A DNA stretch of 64,000 nt from the NCBI GenBank assembly GCA_022821545.1, contig JAJEDJ010000004.1:1-64000 (forward strand). The letters are read 5' to 3'. This DNA comes from Caldilineaceae bacterium. GTDB taxonomy: Bacteria > Chloroflexota > Anaerolineae > Caldilineales > Caldilineaceae. Positions 1 through 8,132 of this stretch are shown here, one piece after another; position 1 is the first letter of the stretch; each line of letters opens with the position of its first letter. Below the pieces are notes generated by a model. That model saw only the letters and a list, made by a program, of their open reading frames with translations, had not been told where the DNA came from and made no database searches. A program made the translations under genes and the position numbers.

Positions 1-1008
1 GTCGGTGTGATGGCGTCGCGCGACCTGCAGAGCTGGTACGGCGGGCTGGGACCGGTCTTCGGCGGATTTGGCGTGCTGCCCTCCTGGTACACCGAGGTAA
101 GTACTTTCACCAAGGATGGGCAGGGCGGACTGCGTTTCGACGGTATTCAGCCGGCGATGAAAGATGCGCTGGCTTTTATCCGCGGCTGGTACGAGAAGAA
201 GATTCTGAGTCCCGACTTTTTCACCAAGGGCTACCAGGAGAACCGCACCGAGATCGAGGGCAATCGCGTGGGCATGAACTACACGCATCCCTGGGGCGGT
301 GTGGTCGGCGGGGGAATGGGCAGCATGGCCAATGACCCTGAGGCCCGCTGGATCTGGATCGATGTGCCGGCAGGCCCGGTGCGCAAGGGCAAGAATTTCT
401 ACAGGCCGCTGCTGCAATCGGTCTTCCCCTTCCGTAAGGACTTTGAACACGTGGACAAGGTGTTGAAGCAGGCGAATCACGAGGCTGAGCTCGTGCTCAG
501 TCCGGAACTGCGCTATCACGGATTTGAAGGCCACAATTACGAGTGGGTCGAGGGCGAGGACAGGGTTGAGATGCTGGCGGGCGGCACACACGGATACGGG
601 CTTATCAGGACCCGCGGCGGCGCCAATATCAGCCCGACCTCGAATATGAGGCGAATCCTGTGGGAGCTCAACTACAAGGAGACCGTGCCGCGCGAGGATT
701 GGGACGCGATGATGGAGCTTAAGCTGGACGACCCGACGGGTCTGCAGACGATGCAGAACGAGGGCTGGCTGTTTCTGGCGGAGCATTCGCTGGCGGACAC
801 GATCCCCAATGAGTGGACGGAGGCGCCGACCGAACTGCAGAGGGAGAAGTGGAGCGGGCTGCAAAAGCTGACGGATGAGACCTATTTCGGGATCATCACG
901 GGCCAGTTGCCTGTGGATGCGTTCGACGAGTATGTGACGAGGTGGAAGGCGCAGGGTGGGGATGAGATTTTGGCTGAGATAAACGGGTGGTGGGAGGCGA
1001 AGAGCTAG
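1..1008 (+). CDS. Extracellular solute-binding protein of a sugar ABC transporter, 3' part (LplA/YtcQ-like)
   Basis: This is the C-terminal 335 residues of a periplasmic-type oligosaccharide-binding protein; the 5' end lies outside the window. It aligns without interruption to the C-terminal half of the protein encoded at 1357-3150, at roughly four of five residues by eye, starting with the shared segment VGVMASRDLQSWYGG. The two are therefore tandem paralogues. The family delivers oligosaccharides to LplB/LplC-type permeases, which follow downstream. The gene ends in TAG and is followed by a terminator-like hairpin. Because its N-terminus is missing, the signal peptide cannot be judged. Confidence 0.9.
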   Translation, partial: VGVMASRDLQSWYGGLGPVFGGFGVLPSWYTEVSTFTKDGQGGLRFDGIQPAMKDALAFIRGWYEKKILSPDFFTKGYQENRTEIEGNRVGMNYTHPWGGVVGGGMGSMANDPEARWIWIDVPAGPVRKGKNFYRPLLQSVFPFRKDFEHVDKVLKQANHEAELVLSPELRYHGFEGHNYEWVEGEDRVEMLAGGTHGYGLIRTRGGANISPTSNMRRILWELNYKETVPREDWDAMMELKLDDPTGLQTMQNEGWLFLAEHSLADTIPNEWTEAPTELQREKWSGLQKLTDETYFGIITGQLPVDAFDEYVTRWKAQGGDEILAEINGWWEAKS

Positions 1009-1045
1009 GAAGTTTTTAGTTTTTGGTTTCGAGTTTCTAGTTTTT

Positions 1046-1082
1046 AGTGGATAGTGGGGATGGGCCCGCTATCCACTTTTTT
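1046..1082 (+). terminator. Rho-independent terminator after the first binding-protein gene
   Basis: A 13-bp stem (AGTGGATAGTGGG at 1046-1058 with CCCGCTATCCACT at 1065-1077, one G-T pair) encloses a 6-nt loop and runs directly into TTTTTT. A near-identical stem follows the second binding-protein gene at 3181-3210, so the hairpin was copied with the gene. Confidence 0.8.
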
Positions 1083-1212
1083 GTGCGCGCAGGTTTGCGG
1101 GCGATGGTGGAGATTGTATTTTGGTTGGGGGACGAGGGCATGGCTCCGGTGCTACCCGAGGTATAGGGATTTGTTCCCTGGGTCTGGACTGCATGCCCCG
1201 GGCGAAGCGTGT

Positions 1213-1242
1213 TTGACAGTGGTGGGGAGGCCGTGCTATAGT
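1213..1242 (+). promoter_or_regulatory. Sigma-70-type promoter for the second binding-protein gene and its operon
   Basis: TTGACA (1213-1218) and TATAGT (1237-1242) are 18 bp apart. Transcription would start near 1250 and leave a leader of about 105 nt before the ATG at 1357. The upstream paralogue is closed by a terminator, so this promoter would give the second copy its own control. Confidence 0.6.
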
Positions 1243-1356
1243 CGCGGCGTAACTGCCTCACCGTTTCGTCCACCTTAACTGACCAGCGCGTTAGATTGAT
1301 ACAGTACAATTACATTCACAAGACATAGCGGCCTTGTGCCGGGGGAGGAACCCACT

Positions 1357-3150
1357 ATGGCGAAATCTTCAGTTTCACGTCGTGACTTTATGAAAGGGGC
1401 CGCTGTTGCAGGCGGCGGCGTCCTCCTGGCCGGCTGTGCCCCTGAAGCGGCTGCGCCGGAGACCGAGTCGGTGCCGATGACCGCGATGACCGCCATGACC
1501 GCGGAGGAAATCCTGACGCCGCTGGGGCTGATGCCGGGCTCGCCGGACCATCCCAAGGGCTGGACGACCGACCTGCCGGACGTGCCCGAGGGTATGCCGC
1601 TGAATCCGCCGGTGACGATCACCTCCTTCACGCGCACCGACGCCGACACCCGCTTCCAGGGCGACGACGACATTTACGACAACATCAGCCTGCGCTACAT
1701 CAAGGCGCTGTTCGGCATCGAGTACGACATCCCCTGGACCTATGTGCAGGGCGAGGAGCGCGACCAGAAGATGAACCTGGCGATGGCCGCCGGCGATATC
1801 CCCGACCTCATGCCGGGCATCGGGCTGTCGATGTTCCAGGACATGGTCGCCGGCGAACTGGTGGCCGACATCACAGATGTCTACGAAGCCACCGCGCACC
1901 CGAAGTGGGTCAAGGAGTCGCAGGCATGGGGCGACAACCAGCTGTGGGCCTACGCGGAGGTGGACGGCCGCAAGATGGCTTTCCCGAGCATTGCCCAGGC
2001 CGGCCAGGATGAGCAGATCCTCTTCATCCGCACCGACTGGCTGGACAAAGTGGGCATGGATGCGCCGACGACGCTGGAGGAGATGGAGGCGGTCGCCGAG
2101 GCCTTCGTCACGAACGATCTGGGCGCGGGCCCGCCCGGCACCACGGTCGGCGTGATGGCGTCGCGTGACCTGCAGAGCTGGTACGGCGGCCTGGGGCCGG
2201 TCTTCGGCGGGTTTGGCGTGCTGCCGTCGTGGTATACGAGTGTGAGCACATTTACGAAGGACGGGCAGGGCGGCCTGAAGTTCGACGGCATCGACCCGGC
2301 GATGAAGGATGCGCTGGCGCTGGTACGCCGCTGGTACGAGAAGAAGATCCTGAGCCCCGACTTTTTCACCAAGGGCTACCAGGAGAACCGCACCGAGGTC
2401 GAGGGCAACCGCGTGGGCATGAACTACACGCATCCCTGGGGCGGTGTGGTAGCGGGGGCGATCGGCAGCATGGCGAACGACCCTGAGGCCACCTGGGACT
2501 GGTTCGACGTGCCTGCCGGCCCGGTGCGCAAGGGCAAGAACTACTTCAGCCCGCTGCGCACAGGCGTCTTCCCGTTCCGCAAGGGCTCGGAACACATTGA
2601 CAAGATTCTGAAACAGGCGAACTTTGAGGCGGAGATCGTGCTGAGCCCGCAGCGGCGCTATCACGGTTTCGAAGGCCACAACTATGAGTGGGTCGAGGGC
2701 GAGGACAGGGTAGTGCCGCTGTCCGGCGGCACGCATGGGTACGGCATCATTAATACCCGCGGCGGCGCCAACATCAGCCCGACCTCGAACATGAACAATA
2801 TCCAGTGGAAGCTGAACTATAAGGAGACGGTACCGCGCGGCGAGTGGGACGCGATGATGGAGCTGCTGCTGGATGACCCGACCGGACTGCAGACGATGCA
2901 GGACGAGGGCTGGCTGTTCCTGGCGGAGCATTCGCTGGCGGACACGATCCGCAACGAGTGGAACGCGGCGCCGACCGAGCTGCAGAAGGAGAAGTGGACG
3001 CAGCTGCAGACGCTGACCGACGAGACCTACTTCGCCATCATCACCGGCCAGGTGCCCGTGGACGCGTTTGACGAGTATGTGACAACGTGGCTGGCGCAGG
3101 GCGGCGAGGCGGTCCTGGCTGAGATTAACGAATGGTGGGCCGCAAAGTAG
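1357..3150 (+). CDS. Extracellular solute-binding lipoprotein, sugar ABC transporter (LplA/YtcQ-like)
   Basis: A 597-residue binding protein for an ABC importer, anchored outside the membrane. The ATG at 1357 is preceded by GGGGGAGGA at 1341-1349, so it is preferred over an in-frame GTG at 1336. The N-terminus carries a twin-arginine motif (SRRDFMK, residues 7-13) and a lipobox LAGC with Cys27, followed by an Ala/Pro/Glu linker. Length and LplB/LplC-type permeases downstream fit the LplA/YtcQ group, which in Bacillus takes up rhamnogalacturonan-type oligosaccharides. The substrate here is inferred only. It is the complete partner of the truncated paralogue at the window start. Confidence 0.93.
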   Translation: MAKSSVSRRDFMKGAAVAGGGVLLAGCAPEAAAPETESVPMTAMTAMTAEEILTPLGLMPGSPDHPKGWTTDLPDVPEGMPLNPPVTITSFTRTDADTRFQGDDDIYDNISLRYIKALFGIEYDIPWTYVQGEERDQKMNLAMAAGDIPDLMPGIGLSMFQDMVAGELVADITDVYEATAHPKWVKESQAWGDNQLWAYAEVDGRKMAFPSIAQAGQDEQILFIRTDWLDKVGMDAPTTLEEMEAVAEAFVTNDLGAGPPGTTVGVMASRDLQSWYGGLGPVFGGFGVLPSWYTSVSTFTKDGQGGLKFDGIDPAMKDALALVRRWYEKKILSPDFFTKGYQENRTEVEGNRVGMNYTHPWGGVVAGAIGSMANDPEATWDWFDVPAGPVRKGKNYFSPLRTGVFPFRKGSEHIDKILKQANFEAEIVLSPQRRYHGFEGHNYEWVEGEDRVVPLSGGTHGYGIINTRGGANISPTSNMNNIQWKLNYKETVPRGEWDAMMELLLDDPTGLQTMQDEGWLFLAEHSLADTIRNEWNAAPTELQKEKWTQLQTLTDETYFAIITGQVPVDAFDEYVTTWLAQGGEAVLAEINEWWAAK

Positions 3151-3180
3151 TGATCAGGGTCCAGTGATTAGTGGTTAGAG

Positions 3181-3218
3181 AGTGGATAGTGGGTGCGCCC
3201 GCTATCCACTGCTTTTTC
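3181..3218 (+). terminator. Intergenic hairpin between binding protein and permease
   Basis: AGTGGATAGTGGG (3181-3193) pairs with CCCGCTATCCACT (3198-3210) around a 4-nt loop, followed by GCTTTTTC. It lies between stop and start codons of genes in one operon, so it probably works as a leaky attenuator or 3'-end stabiliser giving more binding protein than permease. Confidence 0.65.
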
Positions 3219-3220
3219 TT

Positions 3221-4171
3221 ATGCAAGCGTTGTCTCCGATTGTTGACGATCTGAAGGAACAGGCCTCAAGGTTTGTTCGCTATTTGCCGCGGTTGTGGCC
3301 GCTGTACGTGATGGTGATCCCCGCGCTGATTCATTTGGCGCTGCTCAGCTACTACCCGATGTACGGGATCCGGATCGCGTTCCAGGAGTACAAGCCGGCG
3401 CTGGGCTTTGACAAGTCGCCTTGGGTGGGGCTGAAGCAGTTCCAGCTGATGCTGGACAACCCCTCCTTCTGGCAGATCTTTCGCAACACCATCGTCATCG
3501 CCACCTCGAAGATCGTCACGCTGCAGTTCTGCGCCGTACTGCTGGCCCTGCTCCTCAACGAGGTGCGCAAGCTGTTCTACAAGCGCAGCGTGCAGAGCCT
3601 CGTCTACCTGCCCTACTTTCTGTCGTGGATCGTGCTGGGCGGGATCATGCTGGAGATGCTCGGCTCGGCCGGCGTCGTCAACCAGCTGTTGCAGCGGGCG
3701 GGGGTGGAGCAGCCGGTCATCTTCCTGGGCAACAACCGCACCTTCGTGCCTACGCTGGTCGCCAGCCATCTGTGGCAGCAGGTGGGCTGGGCGACCATCC
3801 TCTATCTGGCGGCGCTGACCAGTATCGACCCGCAGCTGCTGGAGGCCGCGGCCATCGACGGTGCCGGCCGGTTCCAGCGCGTCCTCTATATCATTCTGCC
3901 CGGCGTTCTGCCGACGCTGCTGCTCGTCCTCTGTCTGGACTTCGGGCTGCTCTTCAATGCCGCCGGTTTCGACCAGGTGCTGAACCTCTACAATCCGGCG
4001 GTCTACTCCACGGGCGACATTCTGGACACGTGGATCTACCGCGAGGGTCTGCTGGGCGCGCGTTTCAGCCTGGCCACGGCCGTGGGGCTGGTGCGTTCGG
4101 TGCTGGGGCTGTTATTGATTGTTGTGAGTTTGCGCTTGATTTCGCGCTTTACCGATTACCAGGTCTATTAG
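3221..4171 (+). CDS. Sugar ABC transporter permease, LplB/MalF type
   Basis: A membrane subunit of about 316 residues for the importer served by the upstream binding proteins. Hydrophobic helices begin near residue 23 (LWPLYVMVIPALIHLALL). The typical PMYGIRIAFQEY segment follows, and a permease EAA-type loop EAAAIDGAGRFQRVLYIILP lies in the second half. ATG 3221 is chosen because an in-frame GTG at 3182 would place the start inside the intergenic hairpin; no good ribosome site is seen. No ATPase gene is linked, as is common when a shared MsmX-like ATPase energises several importers. Confidence 0.88.
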   Translation: MQALSPIVDDLKEQASRFVRYLPRLWPLYVMVIPALIHLALLSYYPMYGIRIAFQEYKPALGFDKSPWVGLKQFQLMLDNPSFWQIFRNTIVIATSKIVTLQFCAVLLALLLNEVRKLFYKRSVQSLVYLPYFLSWIVLGGIMLEMLGSAGVVNQLLQRAGVEQPVIFLGNNRTFVPTLVASHLWQQVGWATILYLAALTSIDPQLLEAAAIDGAGRFQRVLYIILPGVLPTLLLVLCLDFGLLFNAAGFDQVLNLYNPAVYSTGDILDTWIYREGLLGARFSLATAVGLVRSVLGLLLIVVSLRLISRFTDYQVY

Positions 4172-4239
4172 CTGCATGTGGTTAGCGGGGCCTTATGCTG
4201 GAACCCCCGCTTCACCACCTTGCGGAAAGGAAAGAAACA

Positions 4240-5268
4240 ATGACTGACCATGCAGTTTCCCGACGCTCATTTCTCAAGACCGCAACTGTCGCGTCGATAG
4301 GGATAGCCCTGGCGGCCTGCCAGCCAATACCCCCCATCAACGACGCCGAACCCGCCATGGGCCAGGTAACCGCCGCCCAGGTCACCGACCCCGAAAGCCT
4401 CAAGGCCTTCGTCCTCGCAGCCCAGGCCGAAATCCAGAAGATCGCCGTAGACCTGGACAGTGCGGCCAAGCTCAAGCAGTGGGTCAAAATGGAGGGCGAC
4501 TGGAATTCCGGCTCGACCTTCCTCATCATCCTCGCCCAAAACGGAAACGTCTACGCGCACGGGAAAGACCGTGGCGCCGAAGACAGAAACCTGCTCGACG
4601 TCACGGACGAACGCGGCACCAGGGTCGTCGAGGAACTCTTGGCGGCCGCTGCCCAAGGCGGCGGTTTTGTCGAATACTACGACGACGGGCCGAAGACCGC
4701 ATACGCCGTCGGATTCAGACGAAGGTTCGTGCTCGTCGGCGGCTTCTCGCAGGACGTCTCCGATGTCCAGGTCCGCATCGCCGATCTCCCCACGCCCGCC
4801 GTCACCGCCTCCGAAGTCGTGGACCGCGAGTCTCTCATCACCTTTGTCGAAGAGGCGGCCAGGATCTACCAGGAGGCCCTCAAGTTCGACAAAGATATCC
4901 CCCTCGTCGAGATCAAGAACGCCTTCCGGGTCGAAGGAGGGGACTGGAAGATAGGCTCCATCTACCTGTATGTCGTCACCGGCGGCGGCGTCACCCTGTT
5001 TCACGGCTCCGAGCCTTTCCGCGAAGGCAATCCCACCGACATGACCAGGACCGACTCCAAAGGCGTGCCGTTCGCCGAGGAGCTGATCGGAGGCGCGCGC
5101 CGCGAAGGCCGCAAGTTCCTGCTCTATCACTACGACAACCCCGCCGTCGAAGGTGACGAGGAGACCGGTTCCCCCAAGCTCGGCTACGCAGTCAGCCTCC
5201 AGGTGGGCGACTCCGAAGAGAAGATGGTCATCGGCTCCGGCATCTATATCGACACGGACGACGAATGA
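4240..5268 (+). CDS. Tat-type lipoprotein with two Cache-like sensor domains
   Basis: A 342-residue lipoprotein: twin-arginine motif SRRSFLK (7-13) and lipobox LAAC with Cys27. ATG 4240 follows GGAAAGGAAAG at 4224-4234. The mature part is an internal duplication. Each half starts with (P/R)ESL-(K/I)-FV and a helix, has a GDW(N/K)-GS strand, a HG-rich loop and a final (A)YAV strand, at about 45-180 and 190-340. This is the layout of small Cache domains, which bind small ligands outside the membrane. No transmembrane output domain follows. It sits between the two permease genes, so it is likely an accessory ligand-binding subunit or sensor; the role is inferred. Confidence 0.75.
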   Translation: MTDHAVSRRSFLKTATVASIGIALAACQPIPPINDAEPAMGQVTAAQVTDPESLKAFVLAAQAEIQKIAVDLDSAAKLKQWVKMEGDWNSGSTFLIILAQNGNVYAHGKDRGAEDRNLLDVTDERGTRVVEELLAAAAQGGGFVEYYDDGPKTAYAVGFRRRFVLVGGFSQDVSDVQVRIADLPTPAVTASEVVDRESLITFVEEAARIYQEALKFDKDIPLVEIKNAFRVEGGDWKIGSIYLYVVTGGGVTLFHGSEPFREGNPTDMTRTDSKGVPFAEELIGGARREGRKFLLYHYDNPAVEGDEETGSPKLGYAVSLQVGDSEEKMVIGSGIYIDTDDE

Positions 5269-5369
5269 CCCCGGCGCACAGAACCCGGCGCCGCCCAGTC
5301 GGCGCCGGCATTGAGCTGCACTACGATTTCGGTCACGATGAGACCGCAGTGGTTAGTTAGGGAAACGCG

Positions 5370-6257
5370 ATGAACAGGGCGGAGCGCCGGGGGTTTGGGT
5401 CGCGGGTTTTCGATATATTCAATCATTCGTTCCTGCTGCTGCTGGGGCTCTCCTGCATCATACCTCTGATCCATCTGCTGGCGCTCTCCTTCAGCGACCG
5501 CGCCGCCGCGACCGGCGGCCTGGTGACGCTGTGGCCGGTCCGTCCGACCGCGATCACCTATGAGAAGGTCCTGGAAGCCGGCGTCTTTCTGAACGCCTTC
5601 TGGATCTCTGTGATTCGGACGGTGGTTGGAACAACCCTGCAGATGCTGCTGATCATCCTGATCTCCTTCCCGCTCTCCAAGAGCAAAGAGGAGATGCCCT
5701 TCCGCAACATCATCATGGGCTCCGTGGTCTTCGCCTACCTCTTCAACGGCGGCCTGATCCCCTGGTTTCTCGTCATCCGCAAACTGGGTATGCTCAACAC
5801 GATCTGGGCACTGATCATCCCGCAGGCGCTGCCGCTCTGGAACGTGATCCTGATGATGAACTTCTTCCGCCGCGTGCCCAAGGAGCTGGAGGAGGCCTCC
5901 ATCATCGACGGCGCCACCTACTGGCAGATCCTGCTGCACATTTACCTGCCCATCTCGGTGCCGGCGCTGGCCACGCTGACCCTCTTCGGCGCGGTCAACC
6001 ATTGGAACGCCTGGTTCGACGGCATGATCCTCATCGCCGACCGCGACCTCATCCCCTTGCAGACCTTCCTGCGCACCGTGGTCGTCAAAATGGACATGAA
6101 CGAGTTCATGCGCAACCCCGAGGATTTCGACATGTTCTCGGACCGTTCGCTGCGGGCCGCGCAGACGCTCGTCACGGTCGTCCCCATTCTGGTTGTCTAC
6201 CCCTTCTTGCAACGCTACTTTGTCAGCGGCATCACGCTCGGCGCCCTGAAAGGCTGA
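5370..6257 (+). CDS. Sugar ABC transporter permease, LplC/MalG type
   Basis: The second membrane subunit (295 residues) of the importer. A first helix starts near residue 19 (HSFLLLLGLSCIIPLIHLLA). A YEKVLEAGVFLNAFW segment and the permease signature ELEEASIIDGATYWQILLHI near the middle are typical of LplC/YtcP. The C-terminus YPFLQRYFVSGITLGALKG is characteristic of this group. It is separated from its partner permease by the Cache lipoprotein gene and abuts the GroEL-like gene with only 3 nt between stop and start. Confidence 0.92.
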   Translation: MNRAERRGFGSRVFDIFNHSFLLLLGLSCIIPLIHLLALSFSDRAAATGGLVTLWPVRPTAITYEKVLEAGVFLNAFWISVIRTVVGTTLQMLLIILISFPLSKSKEEMPFRNIIMGSVVFAYLFNGGLIPWFLVIRKLGMLNTIWALIIPQALPLWNVILMMNFFRRVPKELEEASIIDGATYWQILLHIYLPISVPALATLTLFGAVNHWNAWFDGMILIADRDLIPLQTFLRTVVVKMDMNEFMRNPEDFDMFSDRSLRAAQTLVTVVPILVVYPFLQRYFVSGITLGALKG

Positions 6258-6260
6258 GCC

Positions 6261-7913
6261 GTGCCGACACTTTCGCGGTCCTCTGCGGGCCGCTCTGCCG
6301 CGCAACCGCTTAGCGTCCCCTCGGTTGTCTTCGGGGCCGACTGCCGCGAACCGATGCGGCGCGGCTTCGACACGCTGGCGCGCCTCCTCTCCCTGACCCT
6401 GGGCCCGCGCGGCGGCAATATCGTCAGCCAGCGTGTAAACGCGACCGGTTTTGAGCCCCTGGCCGACGGCGCCACCATCGCCCGCCGCTTCACCGACCTG
6501 CCGCACCGCGTCGAGAACGCGGGCGCAATGATGATGCGGCACATTGTCTGGCACATGCGCGAGCGGTTCGGCGACGGCAGCGTGACCGCGGCGGTGCTCG
6601 CGCGGGGCATCGCCCGCGAGCTGCACCGCCTGATCGCGGGCGGGGCCGATCCCGTCCTGCTGCAGCGCGGGCTGGATATCGGCGTGCAGACGGCGGTCGC
6701 CGCCCTGGAGGAGCTCTCTATCCCGCTGACCGAGCCGGAGCATGTGGCGGGCGTGGCGAGGGCCGTCATCGAAGACCCGCAGGTGGCCCAGCTGCTGGCG
6801 GAGATGATCGACGTGCTCGGGCCGTACGGCAACATCCTCATTCAGCCCGGCTACGGCCTTGGGCACACATACGGCTTCCGCGAGGGGTCGCGCTTCCCCG
6901 GCGAGTATATCTCCCGCTATCTGCTCAGCGACAAGTTCAGGCATGTCGCCGCGCTGGACGGGCCGCACGTGGTGGTGGCCGACTTCCATTTCGAGGAGCC
7001 GCGCCACGTGCTGCACCTGCTGGACCTGGTGGCGCAAGCCGGCGGGGACAAGCTGTTCATCATCTGCAAAAACATGTGGGAGAGGGCCATAGATGCCCTG
7101 CTGGCCGCGAACAGCCGCGGGCCGGTGACCGCGTACGCGGCCCGGATCAAGCCGGTCGAGGACCTGCGCCGCGACATGATGCGCGATTTCGCCCTCCTGA
7201 CCGGCGCCGGTTTTATCACCGACGTGGCCGGCATGGGCCCGCAGGACCTGACCGCCGCCGACCTGGGGCGGGCCGAACGGCTGGTGGCGACGGAGGAGTA
7301 TCTGTCGCTGGTCGGCGGCGGCGGCGACGCGCAGTCGCTGGATGCGCAGACCGCCGCGCTGCAGAGCCGGCTGGCGCTGGTCGAAGAGCGCGAGGAGAGA
7401 GAGCTGCTGCGCGAACGCATCGGGCGCCTGCAGGGCGGGATCGGAGAGCTGCGCGTCGGCGCCTATACCGAGAGCGAGCGCAATGCCCTCGTGGAGCGGG
7501 CCGCGCACGCCGTGAAGGTTGTGCAGGTGGGCCTGGAGGGCGGCGTTGTCCCTGGCGGCGGCGCCGCCTATCTGGACGCCGTCCCCGCGGTGGAGGCGGC
7601 TGCGACCGGCCATTCGGAGGAGGCGATGGCGATGCGCGCGCTGGTGCGGGCCTTGGAGGAACCGGCCCGTACCATTGCCGCCAATGCGGACGCCTACGGC
7701 CCGCTGGTTATCAACGCCTGCCGCGAGCGCGGCCCGGGGCACGCCTACGACGTCGGCCAGGGTTGCGTGCGCGACATGATGGCCGCCGGCATCGTGGATC
7801 CGACGCCGGTCGTGAAGGCCGCCCTGGAGCAGGCGGCCAGCGGCGCCGCCATGCTGATTTCCGCGGAGGCCCTCGTCCTGCCCCGTACCCCGCAGGAGAG
7901 TTATAGGCCGTAA
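6261..7913 (+). CDS. Divergent GroEL/Cpn60-like chaperonin
   Basis: A 550-residue protein covering the full length of Cpn60. Visible family blocks are LTLGPRGGN (46-53), the nucleotide motif DGAT (69-72), GDGSVTA (104-110, GDGTTTA in GroEL), RVGAYTE and GGVVPGGGAAY (428-437). The Asp that activates water for ATP hydrolysis (Asp398 in E. coli GroEL) is not conserved: counting back from the GGG gives His416, and a gapped alignment gives Arg. The C-terminal GGM tail is also absent. No groES lies beside it. The GTG start 4 nt after the permease stop suggests translational coupling. It probably arose as an operon-specific chaperonin paralogue; substrate unknown. Confidence 0.8.
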   Translation: MPTLSRSSAGRSAAQPLSVPSVVFGADCREPMRRGFDTLARLLSLTLGPRGGNIVSQRVNATGFEPLADGATIARRFTDLPHRVENAGAMMMRHIVWHMRERFGDGSVTAAVLARGIARELHRLIAGGADPVLLQRGLDIGVQTAVAALEELSIPLTEPEHVAGVARAVIEDPQVAQLLAEMIDVLGPYGNILIQPGYGLGHTYGFREGSRFPGEYISRYLLSDKFRHVAALDGPHVVVADFHFEEPRHVLHLLDLVAQAGGDKLFIICKNMWERAIDALLAANSRGPVTAYAARIKPVEDLRRDMMRDFALLTGAGFITDVAGMGPQDLTAADLGRAERLVATEEYLSLVGGGGDAQSLDAQTAALQSRLALVEEREERELLRERIGRLQGGIGELRVGAYTESERNALVERAAHAVKVVQVGLEGGVVPGGGAAYLDAVPAVEAAATGHSEEAMAMRALVRALEEPARTIAANADAYGPLVINACRERGPGHAYDVGQGCVRDMMAAGIVDPTPVVKAALEQAASGAAMLISAEALVLPRTPQESYRP

Positions 7914-8132
7914 CGGCGGCTTTCAGTCTTTTGTCACACCTGTCGTGTGGGGTGGTTCATTCCTGAATTGAACGGCGAACGGAGGTTGTAAAGCCGCGGA
8001 TTCCGGCGCGTGCTACTCCCGGTCACGCGGTCGCGGGGACCGTTCGGGCATGCGTGAGGTCGGAGCCGGTCACTGGGCGGGCCAGCCGCTTCATTTCCTG
8101 GGCGCATTGGTGGTTGTCGGCTCGCCGCAGCC

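Noticed and set aside
5244..7742. An 832-codon minus-strand open frame across the permease and chaperonin genes
   Set aside because: It is antisense to two genes with clear family motifs; its own translation is Arg/Gln/His-rich without any domain.
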